Positions 53,901 through 62,526 of a stretch of 64,000 bases of DNA are shown piece after piece. The translations under genes were made by a program, and so were the position numbers. Numbering within the stretch: the stretch's first letter is position 1; the number at the start of each line of letters is the position of its first letter. The notes under the pieces were generated by a model, which was not told the origin of the DNA, did not search any database, and saw nothing but the letters and a program-made list of their open reading frames with translations. Origin of the DNA: JAUIIK01 sp963709995 (GTDB lineage Bacteria; Chloroflexota; Chloroflexia; Thermomicrobiales; CFX8); the NCBI GenBank assembly GCA_963709995.1, contig CAVPYN010000019.1, forward strand, positions 124,001-188,000. The letters are read 5' to 3'.

Positions 53901-53999
53901 GTTTAAGTGTCGACTCAGCAGCTCCAACTCGCGCTGCCGGCCAACGGTGAGGGCGCTGTCGACACCCACCTGACCATTCTTATATGACAACTCACGCAT
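50985..53999 (-). CDS. AAA-ATPase/TPR LuxR-family regulator, 1004 aa
   Basis: Large regulator of the LuxR 'LAL' type. The N-terminal ATPase begins VGRQRELELLSRHLNAALSG with Walker A ISGEAGIGKSTVVNLL near residues 47-60 and Walker B MLVLEDLHWSD near 140. A long helical repeat region follows (~400-900). The C-terminal LuxR HTH is FGLTGREIEVLRLVAQGLTDLEVAEQLF-like over residues ~935-1000 (LTGREIEVLRLVAQGLTD; SSHLTGVYTKLDVRGR). ATG 53999 has no clear Shine-Dalgarno; an in-frame GTG eleven codons on is an option. It is alone between tRNA-Thr and its decayed copy, which suggests acquisition or duplication with that tRNA. Confidence 0.85.
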   Translation of the reverse strand: MRELSYKNGQVGVDSALTVGRQRELELLSRHLNAALSGRGGIVLISGEAGIGKSTVVNLLDQTAASQDVLVLSGGCYDLTTTPPYGPWIELANQCPAEIELPTLLRRDAATGSVASQDALFDEARDYFATLSASRPTMLVLEDLHWSDQASLELLRYVARHVRHESMLVVATYRADEVTPQHALYPLLPLLVREADAERVELRQLDDEDVRTIVDERYRLPAGDASRLAAYLIAHTEGNPLFIHEVLRTLEGDGLLWLEQDNWTVAALDRGGVPPLIHQLIAGRVGRLSEETRELLAVAAVIGHEVPVELWSQVAEVENAALLAMVEEAIAANFVYATPDGTAVRFVHALVREAIYDSILPIRRRPLHEQVAEQLATARLPDPDAVADHFQRAADPRAIEWLIAAGDRAYQTYAWRTAIDRFQAAAQLIGNDPERAVERGWLLYRTGRMLRLSKPEDGVECLLEAERVARTVRDDVLAAYALADRGLLRCFTGDIRRGIDELATGVEALDGLPADHLSRDPLIASWIADALRTDEPRGLEDASVAGPSAPPNLRRSTLALWLAIVGRNVEAIAIGEAYRHETAGVPRLAELAAGSLGDAMHALGFGYAELGRRDDANQAFNRAREIYRSFDHHELVCGTTMSQLWLVICPYFATDLALRRRLVAEAEAARARGHGASGSSGSPVASGTLAVTFLAGWWVRGREVIGTELEQPNVTFRSYATAAVCAIAWGQGDDDFAWQLIHKVLVDGPHTEPGDQPFAATLVLQSLAVRLALDHGNLDHARVWLEAHGRWLVWGSSARSLPDAELLWARYHHLSGDADAARHHAVEGLRLAGDPAQPLTLLAAHRFVGQLDAEAGDYADADQHLQEALALARACAAPFEQALTLLALAELRAATGATEEAHALVAQVREICLPLAAKPTLACAEALSARLIDEQVAPGKRFGLTGREIEVLRLVAQGLTDLEVAEQLFISPRTVSSHLTGVYTKLDVRGRAAATRFAVEHELI

Positions 54000-54208
54000 C
54001 GTCGCCGTCTATCTCAATCCTGTTCGGCCATGCAGGAGAACAACGCGTCTAGCGGCGGTCGCTCAGGAGAGGCCATGCTCAATCCAAGCGCTGCCGGTCG
54101 ATGAACTGCTTAGCGCTGGCAAATCATGTGCGCACCGGACACAAGGCAGAGGGCGCTGGCGATCAATCCTCGCTCGAACGAGTGTGTACGGCACGCGGAT
54201 TCTAATTG

Positions 54209-54280
54209 AGCCGGCGAAGAGATTCGAACTCATAACCTGCTGTTTACAAAACAGCTGCTCTGCCGTTGAGCTACGCCGGC
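54209..54280 (-). tRNA. tRNA-Thr(TGT)
   Basis: Acceptor GCCGGCG/CGCCGGC, anticodon stem GCTGT/ACAGC with loop TTTGTAA (anticodon TGT), T-arm ATGAGTTCGAATCTCTT. A TATACT on this strand (54299-54294) is a likely -10 box. CCA is not encoded. It is the intact partner of the remnant at 50482-50553. Confidence 0.92.
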
Positions 54281-54513
54281 AAGGATGCCCACCAGTATAA
54301 CATCGGATTTTGGCAGTTCGGGGCGGCAACCCAGCGAGAACGCATTGCAGACATCCTACCCGCTGGTGATCCAGGTGACGCCGAAGACATGAAACTGGTG
54401 CTCAGACTGTGCGCTAGACACATGGCCCCCGTGAGGTTCCTGTTGACGCTACCTGCCCCGTAGTACCGTCACGGAAATGACGTACTCAGCATTCATCGAC
54501 GAAATGTATAGAG

Positions 54514-57480
54514 TTGTCCTGTCCCGATGTAGCATGCGACGATGACCTGGAAAGCGAAAGCGTCCGGCCAGTGGTCAATCCAACCGAACGAGCCAGCAAT
54601 GCGGAAGAGCTGCTTGAGACGAAACTCTTCGTGCCACGATGGCAACCGGAGATGATCTCTCGTCCCCGGTTGGTGGAACTTCTCCGCTCCGGCGTCGAAC
54701 AGAAACTGACCCTGATTTCCGCGCCGGCCGGTTTTGGCAAGACCACACTGATCGCCGAATGGCTGTACGCCACCCGGTCCGAGGATCGCGCCACTGGTTG
54801 GGTATCGCTCGATCAGTCTGACAATGACCCAGGCGCCTTCTGGCGTTACGTTCTCGCGGCTCTCGCGAAAGTCGATGCCAACGTCGCAGAGCGTGCCAGG
54901 GCCATGCTCAACGCATCCGAATCCGATTATGACGAACCGATGCTGACCAGGTTAATCAATGACCTGGCCGCGTCTGAATCAACCATCCACCTTGTGCTTG
55001 ACGACTTCCATGTGATTGAAGCCAGGCCTATCCATCAAGCCGTCGAATTTCTCGTCCTCAACCAGCCACCTCAACTTCATATCATCATAGCCAGCCGCTC
55101 CGATCCGCCGTTACCGCTTGTGCGGCTGCGGGGTCGTGGAGAGGTCTCAGAGATTCGAGCGGCCGACTTGCGCTTTGCCGCCAGTGAAGTCGATGCCTTC
55201 CTGAATGATCTGATGAAGCTCCGGCTGTCCAGTGCCGATACAGCGATCCTCGAGTCGCGAACGGAAGGATGGATCGCTGGATTGCAACTCGCAGCGCTCT
55301 CGCTGCGCGGCCGCGAGGATGTCCATGAGTTCATACGAGAGTTCGCGGGCGACGATCGTTACATCGTGGACTATCTGGTTGAAGAGGTACTCCGCCGCCA
55401 ACCGGCCCGGACGCAAAGATTCCTGCTCCAAACCTCGATCCTCGATAAACTCTGCGGTCCACTCTGTGACGCCGTCGTTGACGGCGAGGACAGCCAGTTC
55501 GATCTGGAGACGCTGGAGAGCGCCAATGTTTTCGTTGTTCCGCTTGATGGCAGAAGGCGGTGGTATCGCTACCATCATCTCTTCGCGGACGTGCTTCAAG
55601 CCCACGCTGTCCAGGAGCATGCCGAAGAGATCCCAGCCTGGCATTTGAAGGCAAGCGTCTGGTTCGAGAAAGCCGGATTGCCGGGCGACGCAATTCGTCA
55701 CGCACTCGCAGCGTCCGATTACGCTCGCGCGGCCGAGTTGGTTGAGTTGGCCTGGCGTCCGATGGATAGAACGCGGCAAGCGCCAACATGGCTGACGTGG
55801 GCGAAGAAGCTGCCTCCGGAACACATCATTCTCCGGCCGGTTCTTAGCGCCGGATATGCCTGGGCGCTCCTGGAGGAAGGTTCCCTGGAGGCCGGCAATG
55901 CCTGGCTTGAGGTCGCCCAGGAGGGTTTGAATGACCTGGACATCCCGGTGGAATCCGTTCCTGACGCGAGCAAAGAAAGTCGCGTTGCGGACGCCGTGGA
56001 GTTCCAACACTTGCCAGCGACGATAGCAGCAGCTCGAGCGTTTCATGCCCTGGCCGTCAACGACGTGGTTGGCGCCGCAAAACATGCTCGATTGTCGCTC
56101 GATCTCCTTCCCAAAGAGGAACACTGGCGACGCTCCTCTCCCGGAGCGTTGCTCGCGCTCGCCTCCTGGACCAGGGGCGATCTCGACCAGGCTTCCCAAT
56201 CTCTCGCCGGTGCCCTAGCCGGGGCGTATCTTCTCGACAATACTCGATTCATAATCAACGGAACGTACGTTCTCGGAGAAATCCTGCGGGGAGTCGGGCG
56301 CTTCGTTGACGCGGAGCGCGGATACGATCAGGCGCTTCAGTCACCGGCAACTCAGACAGCAGAATGGGTCCCCAGCACGGCTGATCTGTACACTGGCCGG
56401 TCCGAACTGCACCTCATGCGAAACGAACTCGAAGCTGCCGGGGCCGATCTTCAACGCAGCAAAGATCTGGGGGAGGATGCGGGGCTGGCACATTGGCGCC
56501 ATCGCTGGTTCGTGGCATGCGCGGGACTCCAGGAAGCCCGGGGAGACTTCCAATCGGCCCTGGAAATGCTCGATCTGGCAGCCCAGGAATATGCCAGGGG
56601 CCCCGTCCCAGACGTGCGGCCCATCGCCGCATACAGAATACGAATCCTCATCCGGATGGGCCGCACGATCGAGGCGGAAGACGCAGCTCGTGATCTGCGG
56701 TTGGCATCAACGCCCGATGCCAGCTATATGACGGAGTACGAAGGCCTGACTTTGGCGCGCCTGACCATAGCCCTACGTCGTAGTGGGAGATCCGATCTGG
56801 ATCGGTCGGAGCTATCGCAGCTCCTGGATAGAGTTCTTGCCGCGGCAATTCAACAGCGCAGGATTACCAGCCAGATAGAAGTTCTAGCGCTTAGATCACT
56901 GGCCTCTGACGCATTCGCTGAGGGCTCACCAGCCCTTGCTCCGCTGAAGCGGGCGCTGGAACTTGCAGAGCCACCCGGCTACACACGCGTGTTTCTCACG
57001 GAGGGACAGCCAATGCGTGACCTGCTACGCACTGCGCTAGCCACCGGAACATCCGTTTCTCTTCTTCCCCGGCTATTGGCTGCCTTCGACGAGTTACTCG
57101 ATGCCGAGACTCAGGTATCCCGTAGCGGCGCTGAGCAGTACGTTGAACCGCTGACCGAGCGGGAACGTGACGTGATGCGCCTGATCGCCGCCGGCATGCA
57201 CAACCGGGAGATCGCCGACGAGTTGTTCATCTCCTTGTCGACCGTCAAGCGCCACATCGCCAATGCCTATGGGAAACTAGGCGCCAGCAACCGCACCGAA
57301 GCCGTCGCGCGCGCAATCGAACTAGACCTCCTTAATCCCCATTTCACGGCCGAATTCAGTGTTGCTCCTCCGACGGGCCGTACCTTCCCGAACCGTCGAC
57401 TGACCACGATCGCTGGCGGTTACCCACTAGCGCCGATCCGCCCTCGACAATCTACATCCCCCCTCTACACCCCCTCCTGA
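54514..57480 (+). CDS. MalT-like LuxR-family ATP-dependent regulator, 988 aa
   Basis: Architecture as the 5.5-kb regulator: N-terminal LLETKLFVPRWQPEMISRPRL, P-loop ATPase with Walker A SAPAGFGKTTLIAEW near residue 70, Walker B HLVLDDFHVIE near 160, helical repeats, and LuxR HTH LTERERDVMRLIAAG ... SNRTEAVARAIELD at ~890-945. It carries a further ~45-residue Pro/Arg/Thr-rich tail absent from the other copy. The start is uncertain: TTG 54514 lacks a good Shine-Dalgarno, and a GTG 18 codons on is possible. It leads a co-directional set with a small protein, a DUF4386 protein and a lipoprotein hydrolase. Confidence 0.85.
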   Translation: MSCPDVACDDDLESESVRPVVNPTERASNAEELLETKLFVPRWQPEMISRPRLVELLRSGVEQKLTLISAPAGFGKTTLIAEWLYATRSEDRATGWVSLDQSDNDPGAFWRYVLAALAKVDANVAERARAMLNASESDYDEPMLTRLINDLAASESTIHLVLDDFHVIEARPIHQAVEFLVLNQPPQLHIIIASRSDPPLPLVRLRGRGEVSEIRAADLRFAASEVDAFLNDLMKLRLSSADTAILESRTEGWIAGLQLAALSLRGREDVHEFIREFAGDDRYIVDYLVEEVLRRQPARTQRFLLQTSILDKLCGPLCDAVVDGEDSQFDLETLESANVFVVPLDGRRRWYRYHHLFADVLQAHAVQEHAEEIPAWHLKASVWFEKAGLPGDAIRHALAASDYARAAELVELAWRPMDRTRQAPTWLTWAKKLPPEHIILRPVLSAGYAWALLEEGSLEAGNAWLEVAQEGLNDLDIPVESVPDASKESRVADAVEFQHLPATIAAARAFHALAVNDVVGAAKHARLSLDLLPKEEHWRRSSPGALLALASWTRGDLDQASQSLAGALAGAYLLDNTRFIINGTYVLGEILRGVGRFVDAERGYDQALQSPATQTAEWVPSTADLYTGRSELHLMRNELEAAGADLQRSKDLGEDAGLAHWRHRWFVACAGLQEARGDFQSALEMLDLAAQEYARGPVPDVRPIAAYRIRILIRMGRTIEAEDAARDLRLASTPDASYMTEYEGLTLARLTIALRRSGRSDLDRSELSQLLDRVLAAAIQQRRITSQIEVLALRSLASDAFAEGSPALAPLKRALELAEPPGYTRVFLTEGQPMRDLLRTALATGTSVSLLPRLLAAFDELLDAETQVSRSGAEQYVEPLTERERDVMRLIAAGMHNREIADELFISLSTVKRHIANAYGKLGASNRTEAVARAIELDLLNPHFTAEFSVAPPTGRTFPNRRLTTIAGGYPLAPIRPRQSTSPLYTPS

Positions 57481-57562
57481 CCCCTCTGGCTGTTCTGGCC
57501 GCAGGGGATCGTCGATAGATTCAAAGCATGACGACCGACGTCCGGGAAGCTAAGGCGGGGAG

Positions 57563-57817
57563 ATGAACGAGAACTACTGCATTCGGATTCGAGGACATCT
57601 CGACGATAGATGGGCCGAGTGGTTCGAGGGATTGTCGATCGTGCTTCAGGATGACGGCACGACGCTGCTGGTCGGGGAGATTGTCGATCAGGCGGCGCTG
57701 CATGGCGTCATCGCGCGTGTCCGCGACCTGGGACTGCCTCTCATATCCGTGAAGCAACACGGTGACTCGGATTCCCGCCGGATGGGAGGAGGTGGTAGAT
57801 CGCCTGACTCCGGCTGA
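57563..57817 (+). CDS. Small conserved hypothetical protein, 84 aa
   Basis: Begins MNENYCIRIRGHLDDRWAEW and has DDGTTLLVGEIVDQAALHGV and RVRDLGLPLISVKQH, a pattern I associate with small uncharacterised proteins of Actinobacteria and Chloroflexi. Roughly 65 residues form an alpha/beta fold; the last 15 are Gly/Ser/Arg-rich. ATG 57563 follows GGCGGGGAG. It lies 83 bases past the LuxR gene. No biochemical role is known to me. Confidence 0.75.
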   Translation: MNENYCIRIRGHLDDRWAEWFEGLSIVLQDDGTTLLVGEIVDQAALHGVIARVRDLGLPLISVKQHGDSDSRRMGGGGRSPDSG

Positions 57818-57903
57818 TGAGCAGGGGCGTCCGGTTCAACTCGATGCTCCGACCTAGGCCCACTGCATTCGAACTTAGAGCGCAAAACGGAAAGAAGTGT
57901 CCC

Positions 57904-58635
57904 ATGTCGAGCAAACCTATCAGCGCAGACCAGCGACGCGCCGCCAAGATCGCTGGAATTTCTTATCTCATCATTATCGTAGCTGGCGTTGTTGCCGAGT
58001 TTTTGATGAGGTCGAGCCTCATTGTACCCGGGGACGCGACAGCGACAATGGATAACATCCTTCAGTCGGAATCGCTCTTTCGATCGAGCATCGTCCTCGA
58101 CCTGATCATGATCGGCGCGGACATGATCGTCGCGGTCGCACTCTACGTGCTCCTTGGACCGGTCAACCGAAATCTTGCCCTCCTGGCAGCCTTTTTCAGA
58201 CTGGTCATGGATTCGATCCTGGGCGCGAACCTGCTCAATCTACTTATCGCATTGACCCTTGCTAGAGGCGATAACGGCGTTTCGAGGTTAGATTCAGAAC
58301 AGGTCAACGCGCTTGCTATGACGTTCATAGACGCCCACGCTCTTGGGTACAGCATCGCACTGGTACCGTTCGGATTCGCGACGCTCATCGTCGGCTACCT
58401 GATCTACACGTCGAACTACGTTCCACGCGTCGTGGCGGTCATCTTGGTGCTCGCAGGGCTGACTTACCTCAGCGGATCAACAATCCATATCCTGTCGCCG
58501 CGCCTTGAGGAAACGTTCGCTTACGCGTATCTCCTTCCACTTGTTGCGGAAACTTCGCTCGCTCTCTGGCTCTCGATCAGAGGACCCGGCCCGCGTATTC
58601 AGCAGCGCAAACCAGTCCCGGCCCTCGCGACCTGA
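57904..58635 (+). CDS. DUF4386 membrane protein
   Basis: 243 residues with about six or seven membrane helices (first: ISYLIIIVAGVVAEFLM; then VLDLIMIGADMIVAVALYVLL and others). The pattern RRAAKIAGISYLIIIVAGV at the N-terminus is that of DUF4386. ATG 57904 follows GGAAAGAAG. The function of the family is unknown; it occurs often near LuxR or TetR regulators in Gram-positive and Chloroflexota genomes, and here follows the 988-residue regulator. Confidence 0.82.
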   Translation: MSSKPISADQRRAAKIAGISYLIIIVAGVVAEFLMRSSLIVPGDATATMDNILQSESLFRSSIVLDLIMIGADMIVAVALYVLLGPVNRNLALLAAFFRLVMDSILGANLLNLLIALTLARGDNGVSRLDSEQVNALAMTFIDAHALGYSIALVPFGFATLIVGYLIYTSNYVPRVVAVILVLAGLTYLSGSTIHILSPRLEETFAYAYLLPLVAETSLALWLSIRGPGPRIQQRKPVPALAT

Positions 58636-58668
58636 GTCGAATTCGATTCCTAGAGAAGGAGCATCCCG

Positions 58669-60003
58669 ATGTTGAAACGAGTGAAGCATCTCCCGGCACG
58701 AACTGTGTCTCTGTTTGTCTCGATACTGGCGCTGCTGATCGTCACAATCTTTGTCAGCGCCTGTCAGAACGCCTGGGAAACGCCGCAATCGGAAAGTGGA
58801 GCGACTGATATGGCTACAGCCACCATCCATCTGACGACAGCGACACCCGACGAACGGCGACCCGACGCGCCCGCGTACGCATTGCCAGGGGACTTCGCCG
58901 TCGGCTATCGCGCGTTCGAGAGTGTCGACGAAACCAGACGGACGCTGGACGTTCACGCCTGGTATCCGGCACGCGCCAATACCGGGGCCACAGAGCGTGC
59001 GACCTATAAGGTGGTGTTCAAAGACACAACCTGGCAGCCTTCTTCAGATCCGCTCGTGTTGGGGACCGCATTGGAGGACGGGGTTCCGAATGGCGACCAC
59101 GGACCCTATCCGCTGATTGTCCTGTCGCATAGTTTTACTGGCAGCGCGGCTGGATACAGCTCCCTTGCCGAACACTATTCGTCCCACGGATTCGTCGTCC
59201 TTGCGCCCGAACACGATGAACTATTCGATGAATCACTGAGCGACCTTTGGAAGGCCTTGATCGACCGCCCCGCCGATGTGACCCAGACGCTCGACTTCGC
59301 TGAGGAGCTCACGGGATCCCGCGGGGCGCTAGCGGACATGATCGACATGGAGCGCGTGGCGGTCGTCGGACACTCGTATGGTGGTTACACGGCACTCGCG
59401 GTAGCCGGGGCGCGCATTGACATGAACGCTTTCCACGAGCGTTGCCAGCAAATTCCGGAAGATCATCCATCAGCATTTATCTGTGGAGCGATCCTTCCGA
59501 ATGAAGATGCGATGGCTATTCGGACCGGCGTCGATCCAGATTCCAGCGACCTGTGGCCGTCCTTCGGTGACCGGAGGGTAAGGGCGATCGTTCCGATGGC
59601 CGGCGACGCCTACCTATTCGACGGCGAAGGTCTGTCCGATGTGAAGATTCCGATGATGGCGATGGGCGGCACGGCTGACTTCGGGACACCCTACGACTGG
59701 GGAGCGCAGCTGGCCTACGAGGGCGCGGCGAGCGACCGGAAGGCGCTCGTGGGCCTGATCGGCGCGGAGCATATGATCTTCGCAACGCCCTGCAAATACC
59801 AGCCCTGGATGAAGGAGCACCCCGCCCACGGCTACTTCTGCTTCGACCCGGTTTGGGACATCGAACGAGCGCAAGATCTCATTCACCATCTCTCTACCGC
59901 GTTCCTGCTGGATGTCCTTAAGGATGATCCGGCAGCACGCGCCGCGATCGCGCCGCAAGCTGTGCAGTTTCCCGGCATCGAGTACGAGACAACAATCCGG
60001 TAG
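58669..60003 (+). CDS. Lipoprotein alpha/beta hydrolase (PAF-acetylhydrolase-like)
   Basis: 444 residues. A lipoprotein signal (SLFVSILALLIVTIFVSAC) ends at Cys-32, so it should be anchored outside the membrane. The esterase nucleophile is Ser near 236 in VVGHSYGGYTA; the oxyanion region LIVLSHSFTGSAAGYSSLAEHY and the later His-containing LIGAEHMIF complete a likely triad, with Asp in GGTADFGTP. The fold matches the platelet-activating-factor acetylhydrolase group of esterases, but the substrate is unknown. GAGAAGGAGC precedes the ATG, and the gene lies 33 bases after DUF4386, so both are probably one operon. Confidence 0.85.
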   Translation: MLKRVKHLPARTVSLFVSILALLIVTIFVSACQNAWETPQSESGATDMATATIHLTTATPDERRPDAPAYALPGDFAVGYRAFESVDETRRTLDVHAWYPARANTGATERATYKVVFKDTTWQPSSDPLVLGTALEDGVPNGDHGPYPLIVLSHSFTGSAAGYSSLAEHYSSHGFVVLAPEHDELFDESLSDLWKALIDRPADVTQTLDFAEELTGSRGALADMIDMERVAVVGHSYGGYTALAVAGARIDMNAFHERCQQIPEDHPSAFICGAILPNEDAMAIRTGVDPDSSDLWPSFGDRRVRAIVPMAGDAYLFDGEGLSDVKIPMMAMGGTADFGTPYDWGAQLAYEGAASDRKALVGLIGAEHMIFATPCKYQPWMKEHPAHGYFCFDPVWDIERAQDLIHHLSTAFLLDVLKDDPAARAAIAPQAVQFPGIEYETTIR

Positions 60004-60046
60004 CTCCAGGCTTGCGTGCCCGTAAGGCGAGTCCGTCCCAAGAAAG

Positions 60047-60089
60047 GAGCCCATGTAACCGCGTGGTAGATACTCGGTTACATGGGCTC
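60047..60089. terminator. Strong bidirectional terminator
   Basis: Perfect 15-bp inverted repeat GAGCCCATGTAACCG / CGGTTACATGGGCTC with a 13-base loop, between the hydrolase (ends 60003, +) and the dehydrogenase (ends 60180, -). A TCTGTCTCT tract follows on the + strand. Confidence 0.8.
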
Positions 60090-60179
60090 TCTGTCTCTAC
60101 TTCACCCTCGCATGAGGTTGAGGCGCTCACCGGGGAGTGCTACGTGCTCGCCGGGTGGTGACGCGAGCCAGTGTCGCGC

Positions 60180-61262
60180 CTACATCTGGACCCGCTCGAT
60201 AATCGCGTCAGCCATCCCGGACGTACCGGCAGCCTTTGCTGGGTCGCGATCCTGGCGCAGGTCGTAGGTAACGTCCTTGCCCTCGGCGATGACCGCCGCT
60301 ACAGCATCTTCCACGCGACGTGCGACGTCCTGTTCACCGATATGGCGTAACATCATCACACCGGTAAGGATCATCGCGGTCGGGTTGGCTTCGTTCTTGC
60401 CAGCATGGGAAGGAGCGCTGCCGTGAATCGCCTCGAAGACGGCGGCTTCGGCGCCAATATTTGCTCCCGGGGCCACACCGAGCCCGCCGATCATCCCTGA
60501 GGTCAGATCGCTGACCACGTCGCCATAGAGGTTCGGCATCACCAAAACGTCGTATGCCTCGGGCCGCTGCATGAGTTGCATGCACATGTTGTCGATAATG
60601 CGATCGTTGAACTCGATTTCGGGGTACTCTTTCGCGACCTCTTGAGCAACATGCAGGAAGAGTCCGTCGCTGAATTTCATGATGTTCGCTTTGTGAACGG
60701 CGGTCACGAATTTGCGTCCATTTTGCTTTGCATATTCAAAGGCAAATCGAACGATCCGCTCGGAGTTCTCCGGCGTGATCGACTTTATCGAGATCGCGGC
60801 GGTTTCCGACACCGGCCGGGCGGCATATTGATTGATCTTGGCGATGACATCTTTCGCTTCGTCGGTGCCGGTGTCGAATTCAACACCAGCGTAGAGATCT
60901 TCCATGTTCTCCCGGACGATCACCAGATCGACGTGGTCGAAGTACGATCGCACCCCTTGGAAGGTGCGTGATGGACGAAGATTCGCGTACAAATCCAGTG
61001 ACTGGCGCAGAGCAACGTTGATGCTGCGGAATCCTGACCCGATGGGAGTTGTCAGAGGTCCTTTGAGCGCGACCGTGTTTGCCTTGATAGACTCCAGTAC
61101 CTCGTCCGGCAGCAGATCGCCCTTTTCTTCGAGTGCGGTCAGGCCGGCGATTTGAACGTCCCACTCGAACTCAATTCCAGTGGAATCGAGCACGCGACGG
61201 GTGGCCTCGGAGACCTCGGGACCGATGCCGTCACCGGGTATCAATGTGATCTTGTATGCCAT
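60180..61262 (-). CDS. Isocitrate/isopropylmalate-family dehydrogenase (probably NAD-isocitrate dehydrogenase)
   Basis: 360 residues. MAYKITLIPGDGIGPEVSEATRR starts the family fold; the substrate-binding Arg triad is in LRQSLDLYANLRPSRTF, and VIVRENMEDLYAGVE and the metal-binding DNMCMQLMQRP ... MPNLYGDVVSDL stretch follow. The VRENMEDLYAG reading is closer to NAD-dependent isocitrate dehydrogenases than to LeuB (which usually reads VRELTGGIYFG). It would supply 2-oxoglutarate in the citrate cycle. ATG 61262 follows GGTGGAGAG. Homoisocitrate or 3-isopropylmalate specificity cannot be excluded. No leu genes are adjacent. Confidence 0.83.
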   Translation of the reverse strand: MAYKITLIPGDGIGPEVSEATRRVLDSTGIEFEWDVQIAGLTALEEKGDLLPDEVLESIKANTVALKGPLTTPIGSGFRSINVALRQSLDLYANLRPSRTFQGVRSYFDHVDLVIVRENMEDLYAGVEFDTGTDEAKDVIAKINQYAARPVSETAAISIKSITPENSERIVRFAFEYAKQNGRKFVTAVHKANIMKFSDGLFLHVAQEVAKEYPEIEFNDRIIDNMCMQLMQRPEAYDVLVMPNLYGDVVSDLTSGMIGGLGVAPGANIGAEAAVFEAIHGSAPSHAGKNEANPTAMILTGVMMLRHIGEQDVARRVEDAVAAVIAEGKDVTYDLRQDRDPAKAAGTSGMADAIIERVQM

Positions 61263-61356
61263 GCTCTCCACCTTCTTGTTCATGCCAGCCACCGGCGGAT
61301 TCTAGGGACGCGACGTCAATTGTGTCAACTGACGAACCTGCACGTACAATCGAACC

Positions 61357-62526
61357 ATGATGAGTAGCCGTCAATTTGCCGACCGATATCGTTCGATGGC
61401 TGGACCACAGCAAGCTGCCGCCGGCCCGCCGCCGTTGCAGGACGAATGGCCGCTTCCGCCTGGCGGCGAGGTGATCCTGGACGGCGCTGGTCCGGTTGCA
61501 ATGTTTGACCGGTTGTACTCGGGACATGAGATTCAGCGGGCACGCGAGCTGATCGGTGGTTCCGGGCACGGGCGGCCGGAAGCGCAAGTGTATATCGACA
61601 CTGAGACCACCGGGCTCTCAGGGGGCACTGGCACGTACGCATTCCTGGTTGGTTTGGGCTGGTTCGAAGCGAGCGGCTTTCGCGTCCGACAATACTTCAT
61701 GCGCCATCCAGGGGAGGAGCCAGCCCTTCTTTCGCGCGTCTCCCACCACATCGATCAATTCGATGGCATCGTTACCTTCAATGGCCGTGCGTTCGATCTA
61801 CCCTTGATCGAAACACGATTTCGCATGCATCGCCGGGACTTCGTCGCCCCGCAGGACCATCTTGACTTGCTGCACCCGGCTCGCTCGGTCTGGAAACATC
61901 GCCTGGCGAGTTGTTCATTGGGATCGCTCGAACGGGCAATCCTGGGTGTCGTCCGGGAGAACGATGCGCCAGGCTGGCTGATTCCCAGCATCTACTTCGC
62001 GTATCTGCGAGATCGTGACACCCGCGACCTGATTCCGGTCATCGAACATAACCGTTTCGATATCGTCTCGCTGGCGCGGTTGACCGGGATTGTCGAAGCC
62101 CATCTGGCGGGGCTGCCAATCGACGCCCATCCTTCGGATCGGCTGGCAGCCCATCTGGCAAGGATGCGGCGTGGGAATGCGGTCCAGATCGAGGAATTGC
62201 TCGAGAACTGGCACCACCCTGAAGCGCCATCCGCGCTCCGTCTGATGATCTTGACTGAGTTGACGGTTCAAATGAAACGCGCGGGACGACTCGAAGACAT
62301 GGTCGATCCCCTGTCGGAAGCGCTTCACGACCAGCATCGCGATATCCGAATGTACGCAGCGGAAGAGTTGGCGAAGTACCACGAGCACACGCGTCGCGAC
62401 TTCCCCGCCGCGTTACGGATCTCGGTCCATGCAAGGGACGCCGCTGCGCTTGCTCGAGATTCAACTCGTTTTGCGGCATTTGACCACCGAGTCCAGCGGT
62501 TGGAACGAAAGGTTCGACAACTATGA
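61357..62526 (+). CDS. RNase H-like (YprB-type) exonuclease domain protein
   Basis: 389 residues. An RNase_H_2/DEDD-type domain: exo I VYIDTETTGLSGG near residue 78, exo II in FNGRAFDLPLIETRF near 140, and exo III in IEHNRFDIVSLARLTG near 235, all acidic residues in place. The last ~140 residues are helical and TPR-like. Members are annotated as ribonuclease H-like or YprB-like exonucleases, with the natural substrate untested. ATG 61357 lies 95 bases from the divergent dehydrogenase gene. It overlaps gpmI by four bases. Confidence 0.85.
   Translation: MMSSRQFADRYRSMAGPQQAAAGPPPLQDEWPLPPGGEVILDGAGPVAMFDRLYSGHEIQRARELIGGSGHGRPEAQVYIDTETTGLSGGTGTYAFLVGLGWFEASGFRVRQYFMRHPGEEPALLSRVSHHIDQFDGIVTFNGRAFDLPLIETRFRMHRRDFVAPQDHLDLLHPARSVWKHRLASCSLGSLERAILGVVRENDAPGWLIPSIYFAYLRDRDTRDLIPVIEHNRFDIVSLARLTGIVEAHLAGLPIDAHPSDRLAAHLARMRRGNAVQIEELLENWHHPEAPSALRLMILTELTVQMKRAGRLEDMVDPLSEALHDQHRDIRMYAAEELAKYHEHTRRDFPAALRISVHARDAAALARDSTRFAAFDHRVQRLERKVRQL

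Noticed and set aside
50482..54280. Active integrative element between the tRNA-Thr copies
   Set aside because: No integrase, excisionase or clear att core beyond the tRNA itself is present, so only a remnant or duplication is claimed.
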